DNA of 64,000 nucleotides from Gongronella butleri. Its lineage: Eukaryota; Mucoromycota; Mucoromycetes; Mucorales; Cunninghamellaceae. This document shows positions 35,601-46,793 of this stretch, one piece after another. How positions within the stretch are numbered: the first letter of the stretch is position 1; each line of letters begins with the position of its first letter. The notes beneath the pieces were generated by a model. That model was not told the DNA's origin, did not search any database, and was given only the letters and a program-made list of their open reading frames with translations. The stretch covers positions 744,001 through 808,000 of the forward strand of contig JAIWZP010000007.1 of the NCBI GenBank assembly GCA_025201375.1. Reading direction: 5' to 3'. The position numbers and the translations under genes are program-made.

Positions 35601-35973
35601 GCGCGTCATTCTTGGCAAGATGCGGTTGCATACGTGGGACGTGGACAACAACACCAGATTCGACATCCAATTAGCCATTCCTTTTGTGGACGACGCGTTT
35701 GCACCGGACAATGCACTTGATGGTGCGCTTATGCAAGGCGGAGGCACCGCTGACGAGCGCATTGTGCGGCTTTTAAAGGCGCAGTCGCTCACGCAGCACG
35801 CGATCGAGCATATCATCTACGACCTGTACCATATCCCGTGGCAAGCACGCCTTATTCTGGAAAAAGATCTGGATCAAGGACTCTCTGCCCAATGGGCGGA
35901 TTGGCAGGACCAGCTACAACAGACGTCGCCTTTGCACATGGTGGAGAGCATTTTAAACGGCACTTTTGAATGA
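32662..35973 (+). CDS. Array copy 6: adenine-N6 DNA methyltransferase with recognition domain
   Basis: Exons 32662-32998, 33064-34201 and 34266-35973; 1060 residues, intact. The tail is Ser/Thr/Pro-rich and less acidic than in copies 4-5; methionines at 32701 and 32725 are alternative starts. Core: YGQFYTPDSVTRFMWDRCFQD, DPCMGIGSFL (D300), IWGIDIDPFAYRLAKFN, RNDTLRL, INPPYMTR (N427-Y430). Recognition part: RFFLDWDNLALT, LGLVNSSLFQHF, SKVPYAPPT, IEHIIYDLYHIPWQAR. The variable stretch after FYWNGKKMEM carries an Asp run then an Asn run (DDDDDNNNH), a tandem-codon expansion. Intron pattern equals copy 1 (two introns). It is the last copy; nothing related follows it. AATAAA at 35984. Confidence 0.85.
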
Positions 35974-35983
35974 AGTCAGACGA

Positions 35984-35989
35984 AATAAA
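35984..35989 (+). terminator. Polyadenylation signal AATAAA, array copy 6
   Basis: Canonical hexamer 11 bases after the copy 6 stop codon. Confidence 0.5.
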
Positions 35990-36289
35990 AAGCAGAAGCA
36001 ATAGAGAATTTGGTTTTTTCAAAGAGTCGCATAGTAATTCCGTTGCTATTTTTTTTAATTGGTTGTGCCTGTTGCTCCCAATGACCTGCTGACCGTCGCT
36101 TTCGATTCTTGGACCATTCAAACAGGTCAAACAGGGAGGAATTTAGCAGGAGATACTGATGTTTTGCCGTAAATCAACGAAATCATAATAATGACTCTCT
36201 GTGTACGCTCTAAAATATGGCGAAAAGGGTCCCACCATGAAATGGCAAGCTGTAAACCCCGGATGGGCATCAATTTGAAGGTGCCTCGG

Positions 36290-37110
36290 GCCATTGGGCA
36301 GACGGTACACGCAAATAAAGATACACGTGATTTTGAGCACCCGAGAAGAAATCGCAAATTTGGTTTTGCGGACTCACACCAAACTTGAACATAAGATGAA
36401 GCGTATGGGGAAACGGCGGAAAGTGCCAAAAAAGTGAGCAATTGAACTGCCCGTTGATGAGCAATGAGCGATTTTCGATAAAACTTTGCGCGCGAACTGC
36501 ATTGGAAAAGCGCACTGTAAAAATGCATTTGGCGCGTCTACTATCAAGAGATGCTTTCGGTGCATGAATGCAATGCAGAAAATCGAGCAAGAAAAGCTGG
36601 ACTGACGCGATTTTACGACGCGTCAAAAATTATAATAATCTTTGCCGCGCATTATTTTTGCCAGAAGCTTGTATTTTTCACTGATCACGGGCATCCACAT
36701 ACGCGCAATCCTCTGGTCTTTTTGATGATATAACTTTCAAATCGCTGCAGTCAATTCTCGCTGGGTTTGCCTTGAGTGAAATTTTGCGGTTTTTCGCGTT
36801 TTGCGCGGAAAATAGTCCATGGACCACAGGTTTTTAGTGCATTATCGTCAGTGAACCAGATCTGCTCACCATATGAATGAATGGCGTGGTGATCTGAGGA
36901 CCTAAATTTTTTGATTTTCCGGGGGTCGACTGTGCCCCTTGGAAAAGTCGCCATTTTTAATCGTCGTGATATCGCGCCATCCAGTGATCGGATTTCCCCG
37001 TGGCTGGGATCATTCAAACGAGCAAGCCTTGAATGACTGATTCTAGTGGTAAACATTCTAGCATGTCGTCAATTCAGCGACAAGTGATCAGAAAAGAGTA
37101 AAAACGCTTG
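36290..37110 (+). repeat. Dispersed repeat, copy A
   Basis: A stretch of about 0.8 kb that matches, on the opposite strand and with many substitutions, 51490-52330. Shared blocks include GATCTGAGGACCTAAATT, GTCGACTGTGCCCCTTGG, GCGCCATCCAGTGA, ATTTTTGCCAGAA, and AATTCAGCGACAAGTG (AATTTCAGCGACAAGTG in the other copy). No coding capacity is convincing. It is probably the remnant of a transposable element. Confidence 0.7.
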
Positions 37111-38885
37111 AATTGTGATTCTCTTGAAATACACTAGATCTATGGACCCATTTTGATTACGTTTGCAGCATGCGAATGACAAGCATTTCAAATCATAAGC
37201 TGTGCACCGGTCGCCTATTCAGCTCCAGCAGGTTTGGACAAGGCATTAAAATTGCCAAAATGCAAGTTTCGATATTGCTGGTGTTCAAAGTCACGTTTAT
37301 GATGAGGACAGAGGCGTTGGCACGCTGACAGAGCAAGTGGCCTGCCATTGAAAAAGAAAACATTTTCAAGAAAAGCACGATGTAGCAATTTCATAAATAA
37401 AATAGATATTTGCAGCCTCCGACTATTAGGCCTCGTCACCAAAACGCCTCCATCTCCGATTTGACAGCGCACACGCGGCACTGCTGGTTGAACACGCGCA
37501 CGTCATTCTCGTTGCGACTCTTGGCTATATAAGAAAAAGTGGTCAAAAAGCCATTTGCAAAAAAAAATATTATATAGAAAAAAAGGGCTAAAAATGTGCC
37601 ACGTTCCGATGCCACGGAGGTCAATGCGAGGCAACAATGGACCTAAAGGCCCAGAGCGCAGATCAAGAAGAGCAGCAGAAAGCATAAAAACACAGAGAAA
37701 GAGAGAGACATGGGTGGGGTCACATGCTGCGCGTTGCACGTCGAGTAAATAAAGTTTACGGACCTGGATTTTTTTTCGAGGCGCGTTCCATTGGCCCGGC
37801 AAAACCGCCGTTGTGGTCTTTTTTTTTTTTTTTTGCAAAAAAGAAAAAAAATTAAGGGGGAGAGGGGAAGTAGGATGAAGAGCAAGGGGCCATGCGCCGA
37901 TGATCAACGTCAAAAAGAGCTTATCAAGCGGAACACATGACAATTGGCAATGGACCGTTGCCTCCCTTTTGTTTTTCCTGCACTCCAGCATCGCCATTGG
38001 GCGGATTGGGGGAAAAAAAAATATTGGGTGCGGGCCAAAAAAGAATCCTTGGGGGATCCCCCACACGGTAATTGACTCTTTGTTGCCCGGCCTGTACGAC
38101 CTTTTCTTTGTACCACAAGAGCCACCGATGGTGACAGGGCAAGGTTTTTTTTTTTTTTTTTTCAAAAGGGTGATCAGCACTTTTAGCGAGAAAAGAAAAA
38201 GCGTGTCTTGGCGTTTACACTTTTTACCCATTTTTTTTCGCGTGTTTGTTGGCCTTGGATTCGTTGTGTGTCTCGGAGTTGTGGACGAGAATCAGGCACG
38301 GAAACAAGTGAAAGAAGTGCGCGACGCGGCTGTGTAAAAAGTGAATAAAGGGCCATTTTACACAAAGAGGGAGGAGGGCATTAAGCGGGCCATAAAAGGC
38401 GGCAGCCAATTTACCATTGAGATTGGGAGAGGATGATTATCACGTACGTTTGAGGGGCACTCCTTTTTCTTCTTTCTCTTTCTTTCTCTTTGTCCTCCTC
38501 TCTCTTTCTCTCTTTCTTTTTTTGTTCGTGCCCTTTTTTCCCCTAGCCTTTCTCTTTCTTTTTCTTTTTGCTTTCGTCGCGCGTTCCCCCTCCTCCCTTC
38601 TCCACTCGACGGCGATCTCTTATTTGTCATACCCCTTTTTTCTTCTAGACAACTTGTTGCGCTTGTGGATAGATGTTCCTTTTTGGCTTTTACTAGCTAT
38701 GCTCTTTGTATTGTAACATCGAATTGTCCTCTTTTTTATATTTATCTCTTGTCACTCTTGCCCTTTCTATTTCCTCGCGTGCACTTTATTTTTGCCTTGT
38801 AACCCTGTTTTTGCCCTTTTTTATTTCATACCAGCTCTTTTGATATCTTTTTTTGCTCCCCCATTTCATTTTTTTCCAGCGCATC
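37111..38885. other. Intergenic region upstream of the Rho GEF, with one coding-like fragment
   Basis: No firm gene. On the minus strand 37524-37436 reads as a possible terminal exon (AKSRNENDVRVFNQQCRVC...FW, stop at 37436) behind an ATATAG acceptor, and the stretch above it contains a short hydrophobic segment (about 37640-37710), but I could not build a gene. Further right are A/T homopolymers (37816-37834, 38144-38162) and the pyrimidine tract listed separately. Confidence 0.3.
38459..38600 (+). promoter_or_regulatory. Long C/T tract in the Rho GEF promoter
   Basis: About 140 bases almost free of A on the plus strand, made of CTTT/CTCT units. Such polypyrimidine tracts precede several genes here, including the array copies, and on the coding strand of the homeodomain gene. 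This suggests a core-promoter element or leader feature in this genome. Confidence 0.4.
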
Positions 38886-41800
38886 ATGACCACGGAAACG
38901 GCTACGAGCATGCGCACGACGCATCTGACGCCCTCGGCGTCGATTCGCGATCAGTATTATCGCAAGCATGGGATCAGTCCGCGTGCGGCTGCGGCGGCGG
39001 CGGCCAATGGCGGCAGTAGTGGCTCTGCGGCGAGCTCGGACGCGCCGTCATTGCCTTTGGTGGACACAGGTGGCGATTTGCGCGCATCGTTTGATTATTC
39101 GTTGCACGATGAGGGCGACGACGATGACAACATTTTCGACTATCGTCCCGAGGGCGCCATTGCATTTGCGCCACTCAAGGGCCCGGATCTGCGCCTAAAG
39201 ACTGAAGACGCGTCGCTCTTTAGCATGCACACCGAGTATGACACGGATGACGATACCACCAACCAGTCCATCTGCAGCACACAGACATTTGACAGTCTCC
39301 ACCGCGGCGCACCGTCCAAAAAATCCTTTTCGCTCCTGCGTCGTCAACAGAGCAGCCAGGCGCTCGTCTCCATGGCCAACCAGCAGCAACAACAGCAACA
39401 ACAATCCATCAAGAAATCAGCATCCGAAAAGACAAGCTTGCTCTCAAAGCTATCAAAGACTACCGCACCCATGCGCGCTCGCATCTCGGCCATGTCCAGG
39501 ACTAGTAAGTTTCATGGAAGGGGGCCATCAAAGCGGATATTCATCCCTTTTTTTAAACGACTTTTGTCGTTTTTGTCATTTTTTTGGTAGATTTCCTAAA
39601 GACCGAGATGATGTCGTCGCTTTCGATTCCATTGCGGCGATCGGCTGAGAGCGTGTACAACCTGCCGACGACGGCGGCACTGCGCATCACGGGCCGGCGA
39701 TCGCAGGGCGAGCGTGCGCAATCATTTACGTTTGAGAAATCGGTGCGGCACACGAACCAATTGGCGCGCGACGCGCTCAAAGACGCGCATCCGGCCGTGT
39801 ATGTCGCGTTGCTGTCCAATGTGTCTGCCGCGTTCAAGGAGCGCATCTCAGTCGGCACGAAAATTAAGGACGGCATCAAATACAAGGACACCTTTGATGG
39901 TGTCGAGGCCGTCGTAAGAAACAACAAATAGATTTTCTTTTATTTTGCAGGGAGAAGTCTCATCCTGCCTCTTTACTTAATAGGACAAGCTGGCGGCGCT
40001 GATCAAGACCAAGGATCGCAATTTGGCGCTTCTTCTTGGCCGTGCGCTGGATTCACAAAAGTTGTTCCACGACGTCAATTACGAGCATCGTCTGCGCGAC
40101 TCGCGCACGGAGCTGTATCGGTTCACCGAGTCATTCAACCTGTCGCATTACCTGTCGGGCTCGTCCGATTCCTCCTCGACCTTTGCCACCATCAATGAGG
40201 ACAGCCCCACCGACTCGGCGCCATCGTCACCGACCTTGCACGAGAATCAAGCACCGCATGGCGTCTTCACCCTCCTCACTGGCTGCTACTCGCCCACATG
40301 CACGCGCGACAGGCTGTGCTACAGCGTCTTTTGCCCGCGACGACTGGAACAGGTAACCAAAAAAAAAAAAAAAAAAAAGAGAGAAAAAAAACCAAAATTT
40401 GCTCTGTTTCTCACGCATTCCCCGCCTGCTTTTCATTCAAAGCAATCACGCAGCAATGCCAATCGGCCATTACATCGCAGCAGCAGCAAATCGTCGCTGA
40501 ATGACAAGGTTTGGCGCTTTTTATGGTGGAATTTGGTCGCGCAGCAAGGCTTATTTTTATTTTATTTTTAGGAGGAGGATCGTCTTTGGGTTAAGACTGT
40601 GCCGAAATCTGTTGTGGAACGGCTGGATGCAAATGAGCGCAAGCGGCAGGAAAATATCTTTGAGCTGATCTATACAGAAAAGGACTTTGTGGATGATTTG
40701 GCCTACGTGGACAAGGTAAAAAAAAAAAAAAAAACAGTCGTCACCCCCATGACGCACACCATGCAAAACGAGAAGGAGAGAGAAAAAAAAAAATGGGGAG
40801 AAAAAGGTTAAAAGAAGCTTAATTTTTTTTTACCTTTTTAGCATTGGATTCAGCCATTGTTGACCCAAGACATCATTCAGCCGCCTGAGCGGCGCCGCCC
40901 GTTTGTGCGCGACGTGTTTTGGAATATACAAGAGCTGCAAGGCGTGAACCAGCGGTTGCTAAAGGCGCTGCAGCAGCGACAAAAGCGCAATCGTGTGGTC
41001 GATAGCATTGGCGACATTTTGCTCGAGCATGCGGCACATTTCGCGCCATTTGTCAAATATGGCGCGCACCAGATCATTGCCAAATCGTGTTTTGAGACTG
41101 AAAAGAGCACCAATCCGGCGTTTACTCGTTTTGTCCAAGTAAGGGAGTTCCGTGGAAAAAAAAAAATAGAAAAAAAAGGGGGTATCATTGCTTTGGCTCA
41201 CTTTTTTTTTTTGGTAGACCACGGAACGCTTGCCAGTGTCGCGGAAATTGGAACTCAATGGCTACCTGACCAAGCCAACCACCCGATTGGGACGCTATAA
41301 TTTGCTTTTGCGAGAAATCCTCAAACACACGCCAAAAGGCCATACCGACCAAGAGACGCTTCCCAAGACGATGAAGATCATTGCCGAGCATCTTTCCAAC
41401 GTGAACAATGAGACGGGCAAGACGGAAAACCGATTCAATTTGCGTTTGCTGTCCGACAAGCTGCAAGATTCGCCGTTTTTGGGCGACGTCGTAAGTGGAA
41501 ATCTCCTCCCCCCCCCAACACCAATGCGCGTCGTTTAACCCCGCTCACTCTCTCTCTCTTTTTCGTTTCAATAGCGCCTGGAGCTGATGCACGAGGACCG
41601 TCAAATCATCATGAAGGGCCCGATGAAGAAAAAAGGCACGGGGTCCGAAGCAATGCCTTTGCAAGTGTACCTCCTGGACCATTACCTGCTGGTCACAAAG
41701 TCAAAGGTCGTCAACAATGTCGAGCAGATCAAATTGGTGCGCAAGGTAAACCAAAGAATTTGAAAAAAAAAAAAAAAAGAGCAAAAAAAATTGGCATTGA

Positions 41801-42204
41801 CGCACTTTCCACCTTTTTTCTAGCCGATTCCCGTGATGTTTTTGTCGCTTTCGCTGCCGGATCTTGAGAAGCGGGCTGCGCCGCCGTCAGCACCGGATGC
41901 ATTGGCTTCGGGCGGTTTGGCTTTTAATCCCATGTCCTCGCAGGCGTCATTGCACTCGTTGTCGGGGCCCACGCCGCACCAGGCCGGCAAGAATGGTTAT
42001 CCGATCAATTTTGTTCACCTTGGCCGCAACGGCGGCAGCCCCACCACGCTCTATGCTACGACCGCCACGTCACGCCATCAATGGCTGCAGCGCATCGAGG
42101 CGTATCGCTATGCCATCACCGAGAAGCACAAGGTCTTTGACCTTGTCCCTGTCAACAAGGACTTTTTCAATTCCTTGAACAAGGTCAATTGCGCCGCGAC
42201 CTTT

Positions 42205-42252
<48 letters not shown>

Positions 42253-43736
42253 GGGAAAAACGGGGGAATAAAGACGCGTTTTTTCGCCATTTTTTGCATT
42301 TCTCACCAATTTTTGCATTTGTCACTCATTTTGCGTAGGCGAATCCATCCTCATTGGCAGCGACCAGGGCGTGTATTTGATTTCCGGCAACAAGGTGAGC
42401 AGCAAGGTGACGCGTCTTTTGCCATTGCAAAAGGTGTCGCAGATCGACACGCTTGAAAGCAAGTTTGTGCTTGCGTTGGCGGACAAGACGTTGTACACGT
42501 ATGCGGTGGATTCTCTGTTGGGAGACGATCAAGCCATTGAAAAGACAACAGGGGTATCCGAAGACGGTGCGGACGCGACCACGACGACCCAAGAGATGCA
42601 TGCCGCAAGTAGCAGGTCGCCCGCGCCCACAGACGCGTCGAATGGTGATTATCACGATACTGGTGATGACGACAAGCAGCAGCAAAGCAGCCAGCTGCGG
42701 CGCGGGCGTAAAATCAGCACGCACGTGTCGTTTTTCAAAGTGGGGCGCGTGATGGAGAAGATGGCCGGCCAAGATCCGCGCGAAAAGTCGCTCGTGTGCT
42801 ACGTGCGGTACAATGCCATGTCTTCGACGATCCGCGCGCTCGAGGTGCACCAAAGCGCAACGCCAAAGAGCAAAACCAAAAAGAGCCTGCGCAGAAAGAC
42901 CACCAAGCAATTGGGCACGCTTCTGCGCCAACATCACGAGGGATTGCGCGTGTACAAGGACTTGTACATTCCCGGCGAGGCAACCTCCATCCAATACTTT
43001 AAAAACGTCCTCTGCGTCGGCAGCGAAAAGGGCTTTCAAATGGTCGATGTGGCCTCGGCAGGCGTCCAAAGTAACGAAAAATACCAAAAAAATCGATAGG
43101 AAAACCATTTAACTGATCCGATTCCTTCCCATCTCTCTCTTTTTTTTTTTTTTGATTGTGATTAGGCGTGCTCGATCCGTGTGATGAATCTCACAATGCA
43201 TTAACCACACGCTACGATCTTCGTCCCATCTCCATGTTCCGGCATCCCAATGGCGACATTTTGCTTTGCTACAACAGTAAGGAGATGCCCCTATGCCCGA
43301 TTTCGTACGCAAAACTCATCTTGTTTTTTTTTTTTTTCCCTAGGCTTGGCGTTCTACATTGACAAAAAGGGCCGCCGCTCGCGCCCCGACTGGCTGATTC
43401 AATGGGAAGGCCATCCGACCGCCTTTGCCTTTCGATACCCCTATATCATCGCGTTTGATGCCAATTTCATCGAGATCAGAGACATTGACTCGGTAAGCCC
43501 ATCTTGGCGTGTGAATTCGTGCCGAGCCACACACACACACACAAAACACCCCGCTTATCTTTTTTTTTTTTTTTTTTTTCTGAAAATTTTCAAAATAGGG
43601 CAAAATTGTGCAAGTGATCCATGGCAATGAGATCCGATGCCTGAAGCCTGATCCTCTGGATACCATTTACTGTGTGATGCAAGACGACAAGACTGGAAAC
43701 GAATGGATCTTCCAACTAAAATACATTGAAAAGTGA
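38886..43736 (+). CDS. Rho guanine-nucleotide exchange factor, Rom1/Rom2 type (DEP-DH-PH-CNH)
   Basis: Thirteen exons: 38886-39504, 39591-39913, 39984-40352, 40443-40508, 40572-40715, 40842-41138, 41218-41490, 41575-41745, 41824-42205, 42339-43070, 43166-43276, 43344-43492 and 43599-43736; 1257 residues. The N-terminal 250 residues are Ser/Asp/Gln-rich with a Gln run. A DEP-like region (HPAVYVALLSNVSAAFKERISV; DTFDGVEAV) is followed by the Cys motif typical of fungal Rom2 proteins (CYSPTCTRDRLCYSVFCPRR). The DH domain begins RQENIFELIYTEKDFVDDL and includes YLTKPTTRLGRYNLLLREIL. A PH domain (MKGPMKKKG; RHQWLQRIEAYRYAI) comes next. The C-terminal CNH domain runs from ESILIGSDQGVYLI to IFQLKYIEK. 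Rom2 activates Rho1 at the plasma membrane in cell-wall integrity signalling. ATG 38886 is the first in frame after a splice-free leader. Confidence 0.93.
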
Positions 43737-43895
43737 TCATTGTGATCTTTTTTGCTTTTTTTTTTTGCTGTCCCGCCTTCTTCCCAGCCAGCTCCCCCGC
43801 CCCCTCACCCTCTTTATTGTTTCGTGTAGCGTGTGCCTCGCCTCATTGTTCTTTTAGAAATCATCCCCACCCCTCTTTCAACCCAAAAAATGCCT

Positions 43896-43901
43896 AATAA
43901 A
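43896..43901 (+). terminator. Polyadenylation signal AATAAA of the Rho GEF gene
   Basis: Canonical hexamer 160 bases after the stop codon, in the spacer between two convergent genes. Confidence 0.45.
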
Positions 43902-44166
43902 ATACACACAATCGTTTATTTTCGTTTTTTAAAATCAATTCTGAGGGGAAAAAAGTAGAGAGCCGTGCCATTGAGCAAAATGGGACAAAGCGAATACAAG
44001 TTTAAAGCAATGAGAATACATGGATGAGACAGGGCGGGAAAAGGGGATAAAAAAAAAAGGAGACGGAAAACGATGACATAAGGGTAAAATAAAGGTACAA
44101 GGGGGGATAAAAATGGGCAATGGACGGCGTGGAAGCGCAACGCGCCAAGTTTTTTTTTTTGCATTT

Positions 44167-46373
44167 TTAAGCCTGATAGCCCGGTGCACCACCAAGGAGC
44201 ATGGTGGGCTGCGTGGCGGCGGATGGCATTTGATACAATGAGGACCAATACCCTTGCATAGGCTGCGTAGGTGTGGGTGGTGGCGGCATATTGTAGAGCG
44301 ATGCGGCGGCGGCAGCTGGGGGCATGATCATGGACGTATCCTGCGGGTGATAAAAGGCGTGGCCCGCCGTGGTCGAAGGATAAAACGCCGGCTGATCAAG
44401 GAAACGCACAATTCGGTGTGTGTCGGGGTACTTTTCCATCAAGATGAGCAGGTCTTGCTTCAATTGCTGGCCCACGCCCTTGTGCGTGTGGCGGAAGAAC
44501 CGCGACGCCTGCTTGCCCTCGGTAAAGTCGCTGCATTGCACCCAATTGGCGCCATTTTGCTTCTTTTCCGTGGTCTTGTCACCAGTGGTCTCCATGTAAA
44601 ACAGCGGGCTCTCGCTGATATCAAAGTGGACATCGGCAAGGCCATTGCCGTCTTCCATGTAGTCGATGCTGGCAACAGATGCGAGCGGGATCTCCATTTT
44701 AAAGTGACAACCGGCATCCTCAATGTGCCATTCAAAGATCTTGCCATTGAGCACGCAAACAAGGTCCGATGTGCGCAACTTGAGTCGGTGCCAAGTGCCA
44801 ATGGTGAGCGTCGTGCAATTGAGGTACACGTCGTACTCGGGGTGCGTGGACTGTGTGGAAATGGCCTCTTTTGTCGAATTGCCGCCATTGTTGCTCGCAA
44901 CCACTTCGACATGCGCCGCCGTGGGTGTGCTATTGGACGTGCTGCTGTTGCTTGTGCTGGTGGATGTCGATGCCGACGGCGTGGGCGCAATGGCATTGGT
45001 ATGATCTTGCGACGAAGCGTTGTTCTTGGCAGGGTGCATCATCAGACTGGAAGGATCAATGGTGGCCACTGGTGGATCGCTCAGGGCACGTTCAAAGTGG
45101 TGATGCGAAGGCTCGCTAGACCCAGGCGTCGAGTGCATGGCGACCATGGACACCGATTGAGATCGCATCCCGTCTAAAAACAAGTAGGACGAAAATTGAA
45201 TGAGAATCTCCGATGGCTCCATTTTTCTGAAAGCCAGGCTCCGATGATACTTGCACGCGTCTTTCTCACATGATTTTTTTCCCATTTTTTGTGTTTTTGA
45301 ATTTTTTTTTTTTGTATATTTTTTTGGGTCCTTTGGCTATTTTTTTTGAGTGCCTTACGATGATGGGGCCAGATATCCTGGGGCCGGACGGTGATGGGAT
45401 GATCCATGATGGAGGTGATTGGCAAATCCGTGGGCATTGGTGTGGATTCTGCGGAATCTTGCGATTGGGTGGCCAGCATGGCTGTGGGGCCAGCATCTGG
45501 GACGGAGACCAGATTGGGGATGGAGGAGGATGGGTTGCAATCGAGATGCGGGCTTGGCGAGGGAGACAATGGGCCCTGCAGATAGTCTGGGAAATGGACC
45601 ATGTCTTGGAGAGGGTATGCGAGAGGGTGTGATGCGTGGGGTATGTTGTGATGGTGGTTGGCCATGGAGTCGAGAGATGACGTGGAAGAGATGGATGACG
45701 CGCTCGAGTAAGACGCGGTCAATGCCGGCGGTGTGGGCAAGGGTGCCGCGGTGGACGTGGTAAACGTGGCGGCATCCATGCTCTGGGATCGCGGCAATGG
45801 CATGCGCGCGTAAACAGGGGGTTGTGGGATGGATGGGGATTGCTGCGAATGAGCATTGGACGGATGAGGAGGTGGGGGAGGGGGAGCCGCGTGATTTTGG
45901 TGGTTTTGGTGCTGCTGATGCTGCTGAGGCGGCAAAGGCATGATGGGCGGGGCGCCATAAGGGGGAGGGGGTGGGGCCTGCATGCCATATTGCTGCTGAT
46001 GGTAGTGGTACAGCTGCGCACGGATCGAAGCCTGCTGCATCTGCATCTGCGCGCGCTTTTGCATGTGTTTGACCTTGGCACGACGATTCTGGAACCAAAT
46101 TTGGATCGACCGCTCGCTCATCTGCAGCCGCTCAGACAACTGCTTGCGCAGCTTACTATTTGGGCTTACATTCGCAGCAAACGTGTCTTCCAAAACAGCC
46201 AATTGCTCGGGGGTCGCGCGTGTACGCTTACGCGAGCCATTGGCCCCCGTGGGTGTCGCGTCGCCCGCTGGAGCGGGGCTGCTGCTTGTATTATTATTAT
46301 TGCTGACGGCCGTGGGCTCTTCGGCAATGGGCGTGCCAGCCTTTGGAGTGGATGGTTGGGCAATGTCGGTCAT
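44167..46373 (-). CDS. Homeodomain transcription factor, Hoy1/Phx1-like
   Basis: Two exons, 46373-45359 and 45173-44167; 673 residues. The homeodomain lies near residues 47-105: SRKRTRATPEQLAVLEDTF, then QLSERLQMSERSIQIWFQNRRAKVKHMQKR, with the diagnostic WFQNRRAK of helix 3. A long Gln/Pro/His/Ser-rich middle follows. The second exon encodes a globular C-terminal region (TLTIGTWHRLKL, VCVLNGKIFEWHIEDAGCHFKM, ASRFFRHTHKGVGQQLKQDLL, HRIVRFLDQPAFYP) of the type that accompanies the homeodomain in fungal Hoy1/Phx1 proteins, which act in hyphal growth or stationary-phase survival. The target genes here are unknown. ATG 46373 has a good context (CGCCATGACC); an open extension upstream is a purine-tract artefact. 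Confidence 0.85.
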
Positions 46374-46742
46374 GGCGAAAGAAAAAAAAAGATGCAAATT
46401 GGGGATAAAATGGAGAGCGAGAGGGGGGGCAATTGAAAAAAAGGGACAGACGAGCGAGGGAATGTGCGGATTGGTGGGCGACGAAGGGGGGAAAGAGAGC
46501 CAAAAAGGAAGACTGATTAAAGGAAAGATCAAAAAAAAGAGAGGGAAGTGGAGGCGAAAAGGGTAAAGCCCAAAGGAAGGAAAGGAAAGAGTCGCGAAAA
46601 AAAAAAAAAAAGACGAAATGAAGGGAAGACGAGGATGGCCCACGAAAGCGAAAAAAAAGGGGAGGGGAAGAAAAAAAAAAAAAAGACAAAAGTGTGATGA
46701 AAAGAAAAGAGAAATGAAAAAAAAAGATCAAGCAAATCCCTC

Positions 46743-46793
<51 letters not shown>

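Larger units (their letters stand above)
12464..35973 (+). repeat. Tandem six-copy gene array of DNA methyltransferase paralogues
   Basis: Six head-to-tail units of 3.2-4.0 kb with spacers of about 0.3-0.85 kb and no other gene inside. All units share a phase-1 intron after the N-terminal tail and a phase-2 intron before the recognition half. Sequence between copies is clearly diverged at the DNA level, so the array is not a recent amplification or assembly artefact. Confidence 0.9.

Noticed and set aside
12464..35973. Array interpreted as an integrated giant virus or bacterial contamination
   Set aside because: Every copy has fungal-style introns in shared positions, AATAAA signals and flanking fungal genes; no viral hallmark gene is present.
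12464..35973. MT-A70 (METTL3/4, MTA1) type adenine methyltransferase
   Set aside because: The catalytic motif is NPPY with motif I before it and a C-terminal recognition region; MT-A70 proteins have DPPW and a different order.
45174..46643. Longer N-terminus for the homeodomain protein up to 46643
   Set aside because: The extension is encoded by a purine/pyrimidine tract (FFFFF, Pro/Ser-rich) and the start at 46373 has a better context.
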